In this document: in pieces, positions 22,442 through 31,993 of the stretch
Numbering within the stretch: position 1 is the first letter of the stretch
Layout of the letters: each line of letters starts with the position of its first letter
Translations under genes and position numbers: made by a program
The notes under the pieces: model-generated
The model's database searches: none
Seen by the model: the letters and a program-made list of their open reading frames with translations, nothing else
Told to the model about the DNA's origin: nothing
Assembly: GCF_001720135.1 (NCBI RefSeq)
Contig: NZ_MCRJ01000001.1
Span: 1-64,000, forward strand
Direction: 5' to 3'
Length of the DNA stretch: 64,000 nt
Source of the DNA: Methylobrevis pamukkalensis
GTDB taxonomy: Bacteria > Pseudomonadota > Alphaproteobacteria > Rhizobiales > Pleomorphomonadaceae

Positions 22442-23605
22442 TCATCTTTGCAGGGAAGCGGACACGGGCACCAGCGTGATGCCACGGTCTTCGAGGCCGC
22501 GTGCCCAGTCGACCACCCGGTTGACGGTCACGGGCAGGGCGGAGGCATAGCCCACAGCAATACCCCGCGTACGGGCAATCTGTTCCAACTGCACGAGGCG
22601 CGCATCGATACTTCCCTCATCCGGCGTCGTGTCGACGATCAGGTCGGCCTGGGTGACGGGCACCGAGCGGCGCTTGCCGATCGCGCCGGACTTGCTGCGC
22701 GAGGACGAGGCGTCGTCGAAATACATCAGGCCGCGGCGTGACAGCTCGGCGAGCATCGGCTCGAAGGCAGCCGTGTCGGAGGTGAAGCGGGCGCCCATGT
22801 AGTTCATCACGCCCACATAGGTGGACAGACGCGCGAGCAGCCATTCCAGCCGCTCGATGTTCTTCTCCGGCGTGTTGGAGGTCAGCAGCGTGTGCGGGCC
22901 GGGGTCGTTGTCGGGAAAGTCGAAGGGCTCGAGCGGGAGCTGCAGCAGCAGTTCGTGGCCGTCCTGGCGGGCGCGGCGCTGCCAGAGGTCCAGGCTGTTG
23001 CCATAGGGGGCAAAGGCCAGCGTCACCTCGGGCGGCAGCAGGCGCAGCGCCTCCTGCGTGCCGGTCTGGCTGAGCCCGAGCCCGCCGATCACGAGCGCGA
23101 TCTTCGGCGAGGCCCCGATGATCGACGGTACCGGGCGGGCGTAGGCCTCCATCGGGCGCAGGCCGTCGGCGGCGATCTTCGGCAGCGGGCCGAACGGACC
23201 TTCCTCGGTCAGTTCGGCAAGGGCCTGCACCGGCATCGCCACCGCGGTTTCCGGGCCGGCGGGGGCAGCGGTGTCCTCGGCCGGTCCCTCACCGGGGCGG
23301 CCGACACTGTCGATGCCGACCTCGTCCGCCGGGTCTGCGGCCGGGCCCACCGGGGCCAGCAGTTCGCCCGCGCCCGACTTGACGCCCACGACCGCCACGC
23401 GCTCGCTGCTTGCGTCGGTCTGGCCGTAATCGATCGACGCCACCGCCACCGGCTCGCCGCCGAGCGGATCCTCGACGACGATCACCCAGATCAGCGCCGC
23501 GGTGACGAGCAGCGCGAGGGCCGCGACGACGGCCATCACCACGGGCACGTGTCGGCGGGACTTCCTGGGCAGCTGCAGTCCGAGGGGCGACGAGAGATCG
23601 TTCAT
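22442..23605 (-). CDS. Divergent polysaccharide deacetylase family protein
   Basis: A 387-residue protein with one N-terminal membrane anchor (residues about 22-45, VVMAVVAALALLVTAALIWVIVV), a long Pro/Glu/Ala-rich linker to about residue 150, and a C-terminal domain of the divergent polysaccharide deacetylase family (KIALVIGGLGLSQTGTQEAL, LPPEVTLAFAPYGNSL, GARFTSD, YFDDASSSRS). The periplasmic location follows from the anchor. The family lies next to ctpA and envC in many alphaproteobacteria, which suggests a role in envelope or cell-wall remodelling; its enzymatic activity is uncertain. Confidence 0.87.
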   Translation of the reverse strand: MNDLSSPLGLQLPRKSRRHVPVVMAVVAALALLVTAALIWVIVVEDPLGGEPVAVASIDYGQTDASSERVAVVGVKSGAGELLAPVGPAADPADEVGIDSVGRPGEGPAEDTAAPAGPETAVAMPVQALAELTEEGPFGPLPKIAADGLRPMEAYARPVPSIIGASPKIALVIGGLGLSQTGTQEALRLLPPEVTLAFAPYGNSLDLWQRRARQDGHELLLQLPLEPFDFPDNDPGPHTLLTSNTPEKNIERLEWLLARLSTYVGVMNYMGARFTSDTAAFEPMLAELSRRGLMYFDDASSSRSKSGAIGKRRSVPVTQADLIVDTTPDEGSIDARLVQLEQIARTRGIAVGYASALPVTVNRVVDWARGLEDRGITLVPVSASLQR

Positions 23606-23950
23606 CTGGGCCGGATCATTCCTCTGCGTTTCAGGTCCGCAGGCGGTGTGACGCCCGCCTGGCGGTCAGGCCCGGAGACGCGGCTGCGGCGGGCGGCGGC
23701 GATGGCGCCGCACGGCCTCCGCGCCACGATACGCCAGATTCGCCGTCTGCGGGCGGGCTTGCGCCATTCATCTGTGGACAGATCGCAGGACCCGGCCGCG
23801 ATGCGGCACGGCCGACCTGCAGCCTCTCGAATCGAATGGCCGGGCTTTCGCCCGGCCATCGGTCTGTCGTCGGTTCGCGAACCGCGCTTCAGGGGCGACG
23901 GCAACCGCGTCGGACACGCGCCTGTCAACGGGAGCGCGCCGTGGGCGCGA
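23606..23950. other. Intergenic region after ctpA
   Basis: A 345 bp gap between ctpA and the divergent polysaccharide deacetylase gene, both on the minus strand. Apart from one hairpin (listed separately) I see no gene, RNA or repeat here. Because the hairpin could end transcription from ctpA, the deacetylase gene probably has its own promoter in the lower half of this stretch. Confidence 0.4.
23836..23859 (-). terminator. ctpA: Palindromic hairpin downstream of ctpA
   Basis: A perfect 10-base stem (ATGGCCGGGC with GCCCGGCCAT) closes a four-base loop, about 90 bp past the ctpA stop. The T tract on the minus strand is short (TTCGATT), so it may be an imperfect intrinsic terminator. Confidence 0.5.
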
Positions 23951-25279
23951 TCAGTTCGGCACCGGCTCGCCGGTCTTGGGCGGGAAGGCGCTGTTGGCCT
24001 GCAGGCCGCGCAGAAGGTCCAGCGCGGTGTTGAGCTGCTGGTCGTCCTTGGCGTCCGGCGGCACGTAGGCGCCCGATCCGGTCTCTTCCGCGCCGTCCTG
24101 CGAGGAGAGGTGGCCGGGGAGGCTGGCCTCGCCGCGGGTCTCGAGCTGGTCCTTCAGCTCCTCGGGCAGTTCCTGCTTCACCTCGATGTCGGGCACGATG
24201 CCCTTGGCCTGGATCGAGGTGCCGGACGGCGTGTAGTAGCGGGCCGTGGTCAGGCGGATCGCGCCGTTCTCGCCGAGCGGGATGATGGTCTGCACCGAGC
24301 CCTTGCCGAAGGAGCGGGTGCCGAGGATCGTCGCGCGGCGATGATCCTGCAGGGCGCCGGCCACGATCTCGGAGGCCGAGGCCGAACCGCCGTTGACGAG
24401 CACGATCACCGGCTTGCCGGTGGCCAGATCGCCGGCCCGGGCGCTGTAGCGGCGGGTTTCCTCCTCGTGACGGCCGCGCGTGGAGACGATCTCCCCCTTG
24501 TCGAGGAAGGTGTCCGACACGGCGATCGCCTGGTCGAGCAGGCCGCCGGGGTTGTTGCGCAGGTCGATGACGAAGCCCTTCAGCTTGTCGCTCGGCACGT
24601 CCTTCTCGATCTTCTCGATCGCGGCCTTGAGGCCGTCGAAGGTCTGCTCGGTGAACTGCGTGATGCGCACATAGCCGACATCGGTCTCGACGCGCGAGCG
24701 CACCGACTGGATCTTGATGATGTCGCGCTTGACCGAGATCTCGATCGGCTTGGTGCCGTTAGCGCGCATCACGGTCAGCGTGATCGGCGAATTCACCGGG
24801 CCGCGCATCTTCTCCACGGCCTGCTGCAGGGTCAGGCCCTGCACCTGCTCGCCGTCGAGGGCGATGATCAGGTCGCCGGCGAGGATGCCGGCCTTGGCGG
24901 CGGGGGTGTCGTCGATCGGGGTCACGACCTTGACGACGCCTTCCTCCATGGTGACCTCGATGCCGAGGCCGCCGAATTCGCCCTTGGTCTGGACCTGCAT
25001 GTCCTCGAAGCTCTTCGCATTCATGTAGCTGGAATGCGGGTCGAGCGAGGTCAGCATGCCGTTGACGGCGGATTCGACGAGCTTGGCGTCGTCGGGCACC
25101 TCCACATAGTCGGCGCGGATGCGCTCGAACACGTCACCGAACAGCGTCAGCTGGCGATAGGTGTCGGGGCTGGCCGCGTTGGCGACGCCGGTCGACGAGA
25201 GGTCCACGTGCTGGATGCCGACGGACGCAGCCACGCCCAGCAGTGCGCCGGAGGCGAGTAGAGAGAATTTCCTGATCAT
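23951..25279 (-). CDS. ctpA: Carboxyl-terminal processing protease CtpA (S41 family)
   Basis: A 442-residue periplasmic protease with a signal segment at residues 5-20 (FSLLASGALLGVAASVG), a PDZ domain near residues 95-165 (GLGIEVTMEEG, AKAGILAGDLIIALDG) and an S41 catalytic core. The nucleophile serine lies near residue 299 in NGGSASASEI and the general-base lysine near 324 in FGKGSVQT. Such proteases process or degrade envelope proteins. The ATG at 25279 overlaps the envC stop by four bases, and the two are functionally linked in many proteobacteria through cell-wall turnover. Confidence 0.95.
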   Translation of the reverse strand: MIRKFSLLASGALLGVAASVGIQHVDLSSTGVANAASPDTYRQLTLFGDVFERIRADYVEVPDDAKLVESAVNGMLTSLDPHSSYMNAKSFEDMQVQTKGEFGGLGIEVTMEEGVVKVVTPIDDTPAAKAGILAGDLIIALDGEQVQGLTLQQAVEKMRGPVNSPITLTVMRANGTKPIEISVKRDIIKIQSVRSRVETDVGYVRITQFTEQTFDGLKAAIEKIEKDVPSDKLKGFVIDLRNNPGGLLDQAIAVSDTFLDKGEIVSTRGRHEEETRRYSARAGDLATGKPVIVLVNGGSASASEIVAGALQDHRRATILGTRSFGKGSVQTIIPLGENGAIRLTTARYYTPSGTSIQAKGIVPDIEVKQELPEELKDQLETRGEASLPGHLSSQDGAEETGSGAYVPPDAKDDQQLNTALDLLRGLQANSAFPPKTGEPVPN

Positions 25280-26580
25280 CCGCGAACCTTCCGATCTTCC
25301 GAGGCGACCCACCACGGAGACGGGTCGATCGACGTGTCATCCTTGCGAAACTCGATATAGAGAACAGGCTGCGCCACGTTCGAATCCGGTGCCATCGCGC
25401 TTACCAGCCTCTGGTCACCCATGACGCCGACGGGTTCTCCCGTCAGTACGAACTGGCCGAGCTCCACGTCGGTGCTTTCCATTCCTGCCAGAACCACATG
25501 ATACCCGTCTCCGGCGTCGAGGATCAAGAGTCGGCCGTAGGATCTGAAGTCGCCGGCATAGGCGACCCAGCCGTCGCAGGGGGCGATCACCCGCGCGCCG
25601 GCCCGGGTGGCGATCGACAGACCCTGCGAAAGCGTGCCGAAGCCGTTGTCCTTGCCGAAGGGCTGCAGCTCCACGCCGCGCACCGGAAGACGCAGGGTTC
25701 CGCGGGTTTCGGCGAAGGCGACCGCCGGGCTAAGCCGGCCGCTGTCGCTGGCGGCGGGGCGGTCGGCGGGGGCCGTCGCCTCGGTCCGGCGCGCCGCGTC
25801 GAGATCCTTGCCGAGGCTGGCCACCAGGTCTTCAAGACTTCGTGCGCGGGTGGCAAGTTCGCCGGCGCGGGCGCGCTCGTCGGCCAGCGAGGCGGAGGAC
25901 GTCTCGCCGAGCTTGCGCTTTTCCTCCACGAGCAGGGCGACGCGGGCCTGTTCCTCGGCCATGGCGCGGCGGTCCTCGCCGAGGCGCGCGCTTTCGGCGG
26001 CCACCTCGTCGCGCACGCCGACGAGGGCGGCGAGGTCGGACGCCAGCGCATCGGCCTCGGCGCGCAGTTCGGGCAGCACCGCGCCGAAGGCGATCGCCGA
26101 GCGCACCGCGCCCAGCGCATCCTCCGGTCGCACGATGATCGCCGGCGGCGGACGGCGGCCGATCCGCTGCAAGGCCGCCAGCACGTCGGCCAGCACGTCG
26201 CGGCGGGCATTCAGACTCTTGCGGATGTCGCCGGCGTTGCGATCGAGCCGGGCCAGCCGGTCCTCGCTGTCGGAGAGCTGGCCCTCGAGCGTCTGGATCC
26301 GGGCGGCGGTGGTGACCAGCTGGTCGTTGAGGGCGGCGCGGTCCTTGTCGAGGGCCTCGATCTCGGCCTCGAGCTCCTTCTGACGCTCCGCCGAAAGGCG
26401 CAGGTCCGACGAGACGGCCTCGAGTTCGGCGGCGCGGGAGGAGCGTTCCGTGGCGATGCGTCCGGTGTCGGGTGCGCCCTCGGCAGGCACGGAGGTGCCC
26501 TGTCCGGCGGCGGGCAGCGCCAGGCACAGCCCGGCCAGCAGGCCGAGCACGACAGGAAGATGCCTCGGGGCACGGGTCAT
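25276..26580 (-). CDS. envC: EnvC-like murein hydrolase activator (degenerate LytM)
   Basis: A 434-residue exported protein. It has a signal segment at residues 6-24 (PVVLGLLAGLCLALPAAG), an extended coiled coil (about residues 40-270, rich in Glu, Ala, Arg and Leu) and a C-terminal LytM/M23 domain (near 320-420, starting RVIAPCDGWVAYAGDF). The domain lacks the metal ligands of active M23 enzymes: where HxH is expected it reads YHVVLAG. This fits EnvC-type activators of division amidases rather than a hydrolase. The ATG at 26580 sits directly before the signal segment; longer frames only add low-complexity sequence. Confidence 0.88.
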   Translation of the reverse strand: MTRAPRHLPVVLGLLAGLCLALPAAGQGTSVPAEGAPDTGRIATERSSRAAELEAVSSDLRLSAERQKELEAEIEALDKDRAALNDQLVTTAARIQTLEGQLSDSEDRLARLDRNAGDIRKSLNARRDVLADVLAALQRIGRRPPPAIIVRPEDALGAVRSAIAFGAVLPELRAEADALASDLAALVGVRDEVAAESARLGEDRRAMAEEQARVALLVEEKRKLGETSSASLADERARAGELATRARSLEDLVASLGKDLDAARRTEATAPADRPAASDSGRLSPAVAFAETRGTLRLPVRGVELQPFGKDNGFGTLSQGLSIATRAGARVIAPCDGWVAYAGDFRSYGRLLILDAGDGYHVVLAGMESTDVELGQFVLTGEPVGVMGDQRLVSAMAPDSNVAQPVLYIEFRKDDTSIDPSPWWVASEDRKVRG

Positions 26581-26668
26581 GGGCGTCGTCGTCTGGGGGC
26601 GCCCGTTCGACGCGGCGTCGGGGGGCGCCGAAGCGGCAGCTTGATTCACCATGGGCTCGTGTCGGAAT

Positions 26669-27151
26669 TCAGGCACGATGATAGGGGTGGCCGGAAAGAA
26701 TCGTCACCGTCCGGTAGATCTGCTCGGCGACGAGGATCCGGACGATCTGGTGCGGCCAGGTCATGCGCCCGAGGGCGATGCGGCGCGCGGCGCGCTGCAG
26801 CACGGCAGGACCGTGGCCGTCGGCGCCGCCGATCAGCAGGGCGAGCTCGCCCTGGCCGGCGTCGCGCGCGGTGCCGATCTCGGCGGCAAAGGCCTCGCTG
26901 GAGGGGGTTTCGCCGCGCTCGTCGAGGGCGATCACGAGGCTGCGGTCGGCAAGGCCGGCGAGAAGGGCGGCGGCTTCCTCGTCCTTGCGGGCGGCGGCCT
27001 GGGCGGCGCGGCTTTCCGGGATCTCGCGCACGGAGACGCCGGTGAAGCCCACGGCGCGGCCGGCCTTTTCCGCCCGGTCGAGATAGCGGGCGACAAGGTC
27101 GCGCTCGGGGCCGGCTTTCAGCCGGCCGACGGCGTGGATGACGATGCGCAT
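26669..27151 (-). CDS. rlmH: 23S rRNA pseudouridine-1915 N3-methyltransferase RlmH
   Basis: A 160-residue SPOUT methyltransferase that modifies pseudouridine 1915 in helix 69 of 23S rRNA. The SAM-binding knot region reads ELALLIGGADGHGPAV near residues 103-118 and the C-terminus has WPHQIVRILVAEQIYR followed by SGHPYHR, both strongly conserved in the family. The ATG at 27151 is chosen. It follows rsfS on the same strand as in most Rhizobiales. Confidence 0.95.
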   Translation of the reverse strand: MRIVIHAVGRLKAGPERDLVARYLDRAEKAGRAVGFTGVSVREIPESRAAQAAARKDEEAAALLAGLADRSLVIALDERGETPSSEAFAAEIGTARDAGQGELALLIGGADGHGPAVLQRAARRIALGRMTWPHQIVRILVAEQIYRTVTILSGHPYHRA

Positions 27152-27240
27152 GGTCGGAACGCCGCAGGCCTGGCCGGCTCTCACATCGCGAACCGACCGC
27201 GGCCGGTCAGGCGGCCGCGCCGGTATTCACGGAAACTGCC

Positions 27241-27651
27241 TCAGCCGAGCCGGCGTCCGCCGTCCGGATCCGCCCACATCTTCTCGATGTTGTAGAAGGT
27301 GCGAACCTCGGGGCGGAACACGTGAACGATGACGTCGCCGGCATCGATCAGCACCCAGTCGCTGGCGGTGAGCCCCTCGACGGCGGCGTTGCCGAAGCCG
27401 GCATCCTTGACGTTCGACAGCAGGTGTTCGGCAATGGCGGCGACATGGCGGTGCGACCGGCCCGAGGCGACGACCATGTGGTCGGCGATCGGCGTCTTGG
27501 CGGCGATGTCGATGGCGACGATCTCCTCGGCCTTGCTGTCTTCAAGGCTCGAGATGATGGCGGCCAGAAGTGCGGCCGACCGGTCCGTGTCGGTCACGGA
27601 AACCGACGCGAGCGGCGCTGGCAGGCGAGCGCCTTCGGACATATGCGGCAT
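27241..27651 (-). CDS. rsfS: Ribosomal silencing factor RsfS
   Basis: A 136-residue protein that binds L14 on the large ribosomal subunit and blocks subunit joining in starved cells. The family core is present: EDSKAEEIVAIDIAAKTPIADHMVVASGRSHRHVAAIAE, split here as EDSKAEEIVAIDI and ASGRSHRHVAAIAEHL, then DWVLIDAGDVIVHVF and FYNIEKMW. The start is uncertain: an ATG at 27651 has a GGAGG 14 bases upstream, a second at 27642 is possible, and the frame stays open to 27735. It lies between nadD and rlmH. Confidence 0.92.
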   Translation of the reverse strand: MPHMSEGARLPAPLASVSVTDTDRSAALLAAIISSLEDSKAEEIVAIDIAAKTPIADHMVVASGRSHRHVAAIAEHLLSNVKDAGFGNAAVEGLTASDWVLIDAGDVIVHVFRPEVRTFYNIEKMWADPDGGRRLG

Positions 27652-27771
27652 GCTCAGGGGTTTGACCTCCGATGGAATCAACACCGGGGCGGAAGTCTCC
27701 AGGCGCCCGGCCCGCTCCGCCACATGACGGAACATGCCCTGATTGTGCGCCTTGCGGGTGACTTTTTCAAG

Positions 27772-28413
27772 TCAGCCCTCCGCGGGGCTGGCCTGCCGCG
27801 CGCCGCCGCGCAGCGCCGTCGACGACAGCGACGAGCGCGGACCGGTCAGGAACACCCACGCCGGGGCCTTCGCATCGGCCAGCCCGGCGGCGGCGTCGGA
27901 GGCGATCCGGCGGGCGGCATAGCGGCGCGCGGCCGGCGCGGCGAGGGCCCTGAGGCTGGCGCCGGGGCGGTCGACCACGGCGATCGGCAGCGTCTGGCAG
28001 ATCTCCTGCCAGTGGCCCCAGCGGTGGATCGTCGCCCAGTTGTCGGCACCGATCACCAGCACGAAGCGCACGCCCGGCCGCAGCCGGGTGAGCCGGCGCA
28101 CGAGATCGATGGTGTAGCGGGTGCCGAGCCGCGTCTCGACGTCGGTGACGATCATGCGCGGATCGCGGGCAAGGCGCCGGGCGGCGGCCATGCGCGTCTC
28201 CGGTGCCGGAAGGCCGCCGGTCGCCTTCAGCGGATTGCCGGGGGTGACCAGCCACCAGACCCGGTCGAGCCCGAGCCGGCGCAGGGCGGTCGCCGCCACA
28301 TGCAGGTGTCCGGCATGCGGCGGGTCGAAGGAGCCGCCGAACAGGCCGACGCGCAGGCCCGGCCGGGTGACGGGCAGGCGCGCCAGCGCCGGGCGGGAAG
28401 CGGGGCGTGGCAA
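27772..28413 (-). CDS. nadD: Nicotinate-nucleotide adenylyltransferase NadD
   Basis: Transfers AMP to nicotinate mononucleotide in NAD synthesis. The 213-residue protein carries the nucleotidyltransferase motif GGSFDPPHAGHLHV near residues 25-38, and later FVLVIGADNWATIHRW. The start is uncertain: the annotated codon is a TTG at 28413, with no ATG or GTG between it and the GLFGGSFDP motif. Upstream the frame stays open across the proA stop, so a small overlap with proA cannot be excluded. It is the second gene of the proA-nadD-rsfS-rlmH run. Confidence 0.92.
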   Translation of the reverse strand: MPRPASRPALARLPVTRPGLRVGLFGGSFDPPHAGHLHVAATALRRLGLDRVWWLVTPGNPLKATGGLPAPETRMAAARRLARDPRMIVTDVETRLGTRYTIDLVRRLTRLRPGVRFVLVIGADNWATIHRWGHWQEICQTLPIAVVDRPGASLRALAAPAARRYAARRIASDAAAGLADAKAPAWVFLTGPRSSLSSTALRGGARQASPAEG

Positions 28414-28436
28414 CGCCGGTCGGGCAGGCGGGCGGT

Positions 28437-29744
28437 TCAGGGCCGGACCTGCCCGCTGCCGGTGACGCGATACTTGAAGCTCGTCAGCTGTTCGGCGCCG
28501 ACGGGGCCGCGCGCATGCATCTTGCCGGTGGCGATGCCGATCTCGCCGCCCATGCCGAACTCGCCGCCGTCGGCGAACTGGGTGGACGCGTTCCAGATCA
28601 CGATCGCCGAATCGATGTGGTTCATGAAGCGGGCTGCGGTGTCGGGATCGGCCGTGACGATCGCCTCGGTGTGGTGCGAGCCGTAGGTCTCGATGTGGGC
28701 GATCGCCGCGTCGACGCCGTCGACGATCCGCACCGACAGGATGTTGTCGAGATATTCGGTCGACCAGTCGTCTTCGGTCGCGGGCAGGGCGGCGGGCCAG
28801 CGCGCGCGGACGGCGTCGTCGCCGCGGATCTCGCAGCCCTTCGCGGCCAGCGCGTCGAGGATCGGCACGAGATGGGTGCCCGCCACGGCGGCATCGACCA
28901 GCAGGGTCTCGGCGGCGCCGCAGACGCCGGTGCGGCGGGTCTTGGCGTTGACGACGATGGCCCGGGCCATGTCGAGGTCGGCCTCGCCGTCGATGTAGAC
29001 GTGGCAGATGCCCTCCAGATGGGCGAACACCGGCACGCGCGCCTCGGACTGGACGCGGGCGACGAGGCTCTTGCCGCCGCGCGGCACGATCACGTCGATG
29101 TTGCCGCCAAGGCCCGTGAGCATCTCGCCCACGGCGGCGCGGTCGCGGGTCGGCACGAGCTGGATGGCGTCGGCGGGCAGGCCGGCGGCCACCAGCCCCT
29201 CGGCCAGCGCCGCGTGGATCGCCGCGCAGGTGGCGAAGGTGTCGGAGCCGCAGCGCAGGATCGCGGCGTTGCCGGCCTTGAGCGCAAGGCCGCCGGCGTC
29301 GGCCGTCACGTTGGGCCGGCTCTCGAAGATGATGCCGATCACGCCGAGCGGGGTCGCGACGCGCTCGATGGCGAGGCCGTTCGGCCGGGTCCAGGCGGCG
29401 AGCACGCGGCCGACCGGGTCGGGCTGGGCGGCGATCTCCTCGAGGGCGACGGCGATCGCCTCGACGCGGGGTCCGGTCAGCGTGCCGCGGTCGAGGAAGG
29501 AGGCAAGGCGTCCGGCGGCGGTCATGGCCGCGACCTCGCCGGCGTTGGCGGCAAGGATCGCCGGGGCGGCGCGGCGCACCGCCTCCGCCATGGCGCGGAG
29601 CGCGGCGGTCTTGTCGTTGGCGGAGGCAAGGGCAAGGCGGCGCGCGGCGGCGCGGGCGCGCCGGCCGATCTCCGCCATGACGGCGGCCACGTCGCCGCCC
29701 TGTTCGATACGCTGAAGCATGGGACCCGTCGTCTGATCGTGCAT
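28437..29744 (-). CDS. proA: Gamma-glutamyl phosphate reductase ProA
   Basis: NADPH-dependent reduction of gamma-glutamyl phosphate to the semialdehyde in proline synthesis. It is 435 residues long. The catalytic cysteine is near residue 274 in [15 protein letters not shown], with [17 protein letters not shown] and the C-terminal [19 protein letters not shown] as further family marks. The ATG at 29744 is used; MLQRIEQ at 29720 is an alternative. It is usually preceded by proB and obgE in Rhizobiales, but here the neighbour upstream is a chemoreceptor, so that part of the block is elsewhere. Confidence 0.95.
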   Translation of the reverse strand: MHDQTTGPMLQRIEQGGDVAAVMAEIGRRARAAARRLALASANDKTAALRAMAEAVRRAAPAILAANAGEVAAMTAAGRLASFLDRGTLTGPRVEAIAVALEEIAAQPDPVGRVLAAWTRPNGLAIERVATPLGVIGIIFESRPNVTADAGGLALKAGNAAILRCGSDTFATCAAIHAALAEGLVAAGLPADAIQLVPTRDRAAVGEMLTGLGGNIDVIVPRGGKSLVARVQSEARVPVFAHLEGICHVYIDGEADLDMARAIVVNAKTRRTGVCGAAETLLVDAAVAGTHLVPILDALAAKGCEIRGDDAVRARWPAALPATEDDWSTEYLDNILSVRIVDGVDAAIAHIETYGSHHTEAIVTADPDTAARFMNHIDSAIVIWNASTQFADGGEFGMGGEIGIATGKMHARGPVGAEQLTSFKYRVTGSGQVRP

Positions 29745-29841
29745 CGGCCGCCTGCGCTTGGCGCGCAGGGCCGGGTCGCTCTACATAGACCCGCGCCGGC
29801 CCGCGGCCAAGTCCGGCGTCATGGCGACGCCCGGGTCCGGG

Positions 29842-31847
29842 TCAGGCTGCGGTCACCTCGCCGAGGAAGCGGTCGATCCGCCCGGTGAGGTCGCGGGTCC
29901 GTTCGGCGACGTCGCGCGCCGAGGCGGAGACCCGGGCGGCGGAGCGGGAGGTCTCGCCGCTGGCGCGGCCGACGCTCTCGATGCTGGTGTCGACCTCGAC
30001 CGCGCCGGAGGAGACCCAGGTCACCGTGGCGCTGATCTCGCTGGTGGCCGCGCCCTGCTGGCGCACGGCCGAGGCGATGGCGCCGGTGTAGGCGGAGACC
30101 GTCTCCATGATGCCGGTGATCTCGCGGATCGTCTCGACCGTCTCGGTGGTGGACGACTGGATGTCGCCGACGTGGCCGGCGATCTCCTCGGTGGCCTTGG
30201 CGGTCTGGCTGGCCAGCGACTTCACCTCGGAGGCGACCACGGCAAAGCCGCGCCCGGCCTCGCCGCGCGCGCCGCTCGATGGTCGCGTTGAGGGCGAGCA
30301 GGTTGGTCTGGGCGGCGATCGCCTGGATCAGCGCCACCACGTCGCCGATCTGGCGGGCGGCGTCGGTGAGGCGGCGGACCTTGTCGTCGGAGGCCCGGGC
30401 GCTCGGCGGCGCGGGTGACGACGTCGTTGGTCTGGGCGACCTGGGTCTCGATCTCGGTGATCGAGGCGCTGAGTTCCTCGGCGGCGCTGGCGACGGTCTG
30501 CACGCCGCTGCGGGTCGAGGCCGAGGCGGTGGCGGCGGTGCCGGTCCGCTCGGCGGTTTCCTCGGCGATGGCGATCATGGCACCGGCGGTGCCTTCCATC
30601 TCCTCCATCGACACGGCCACCATGTGCAGCGTGTCGCGCACCTCGGCCCGGAAGCCGGCGATCAGGTCGTCGACGCGGGTCTGGCGGGCAAGGCGGGTTT
30701 CGGTCTCCTGCCGCGCGTCGTCGGCAAGGCGGCGGCGCTCCAGCGCGTTGTCGCGGAACACGGCGACGGCGCGGGCCATGTCGCCGGCCTCGTCGGCGCG
30801 GTGGGTGTCGGGCACCTCCGGCGCGCCGCCCTCGGCGAGCGCGGTCATCACGGCCTTCAGCCGTCCGAGCGGACCGGTGATGCCGCGGGCGATGGCGGTG
30901 TTGAGCGAGACGCCGACGAGGAGGGTGACGAGGGCGACGGCGGGCAGCACCATCATGGTGCGCTGGGCCACCGCGTCGGCATGGGCGGCCGCGGCAGCGC
31001 GGCGCTCGTCGGCGGCCGCGACGATGGTGTCGACCATGGCGGGGACGAGGTCGAAGTTCAGGCGCAGCTTGTCGACCACCGGCGTGCGGGCGACCAGCGC
31101 ATCCGACCAGGCGGAGAAGGTCGCGGCGTAGCTGTCGCTCAGCCGCTGGATCTCCGCCTTGTCGGCGTCGCCGATCGCGGCCTTGCCGACATAGCGGCCA
31201 AGGCGGCCGATCGCCGCCTCGACCGAGCCGTGGGTCGTTGCATCGACCACGCGCTGGAACTCGCTGCGGGCAAAGCTGAGCTGGGCGAAGCCCTGGACGA
31301 TGCGGACGGTGGCCTCGTTCATCCCGCTTTTCGAGATCTTGTTGATATGGCGTCCAAGCGCGCCTTCGGCGGCCAGGAAGTCGCCGTGCAGGCCGCTGTC
31401 GGCGTCGTAGCCGATCGCCGCCTGACGGCTGTCGAGCTCGCCGAAGAAGGTGACGATCGTGCGCAGCGCGTCGGCGAGCGCCGCGACGTCGTCGGTCGGC
31501 AGGCCGAGGTCGCCGACCGCGCCGGCCAGCGCATCGGCACGCAGCACGGCGGCGTCGGCGGCGGTGCGCATCTCGGCCGCCCGGGCCGCGGTCGGTGCGG
31601 CCACGAAAGTCTGCTCGATCACGATCAGGTCGGCGGTGTCGGCCTCGACGCCAAGGGCCGCGACGGCGACGGCCGAGGCCCTCGCCAGGGCGTCGTCGGC
31701 CTTGCGGATGTCGAGAAGGCCGTAGATCGCGGCCGCAGCGATCAGGATCAGGCCCGTGACCCAGACGAGGCTGGACAGGGTGAGGCGAAAACGCAGGGAA
31801 CGCCCTGAGAACAGGGAAGCGATACGGGGAGACGCGGCGACGGCCAT
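29842..31847 (-). CDS. Methyl-accepting chemotaxis protein, frameshifted in this sequence
   Basis: A transmembrane chemoreceptor. Membrane segment 1 lies near residues 24-44 (LSSLVWVTGLILIAAAAIYGL), followed by a mostly helical periplasmic sensor, segment 2 near 310-330, a HAMP domain (ITGPLGRLKAVMTALAEG) and the signalling domain with the hairpin-tip stretch LIQAIAAQTNLLALNATIE. Two sites break the frame: about 30398-30403 (two bases lost, CGCGCC read as CGCC) and about 30262-30276 (two bases lost). Restoring all four gives 669 residues. The sensed ligand is unknown and no other chemotaxis gene is nearby. The C-terminus lacks an obvious CheR-binding pentapeptide. Confidence 0.88.
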
Positions 31848-31993
31848 TGGATGTGATTCCGCATGGTTGCTACTCTTGCGTCAAAATATGTCATACCTGT
31901 TTATAAGATATTGATGGATATCGCGGAAATGCTGGGCAGCCTGCCTTTTGGACAGGCATACGCAGTCGCACATATGCCCGCAAAACCCACTGT

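Noticed and set aside
29842-30240. A separate small chemotaxis protein made of only the C-terminal signalling domain
   Set aside because: The preceding frames hold the rest of the same signalling domain, and four missing bases restore one receptor of normal length.
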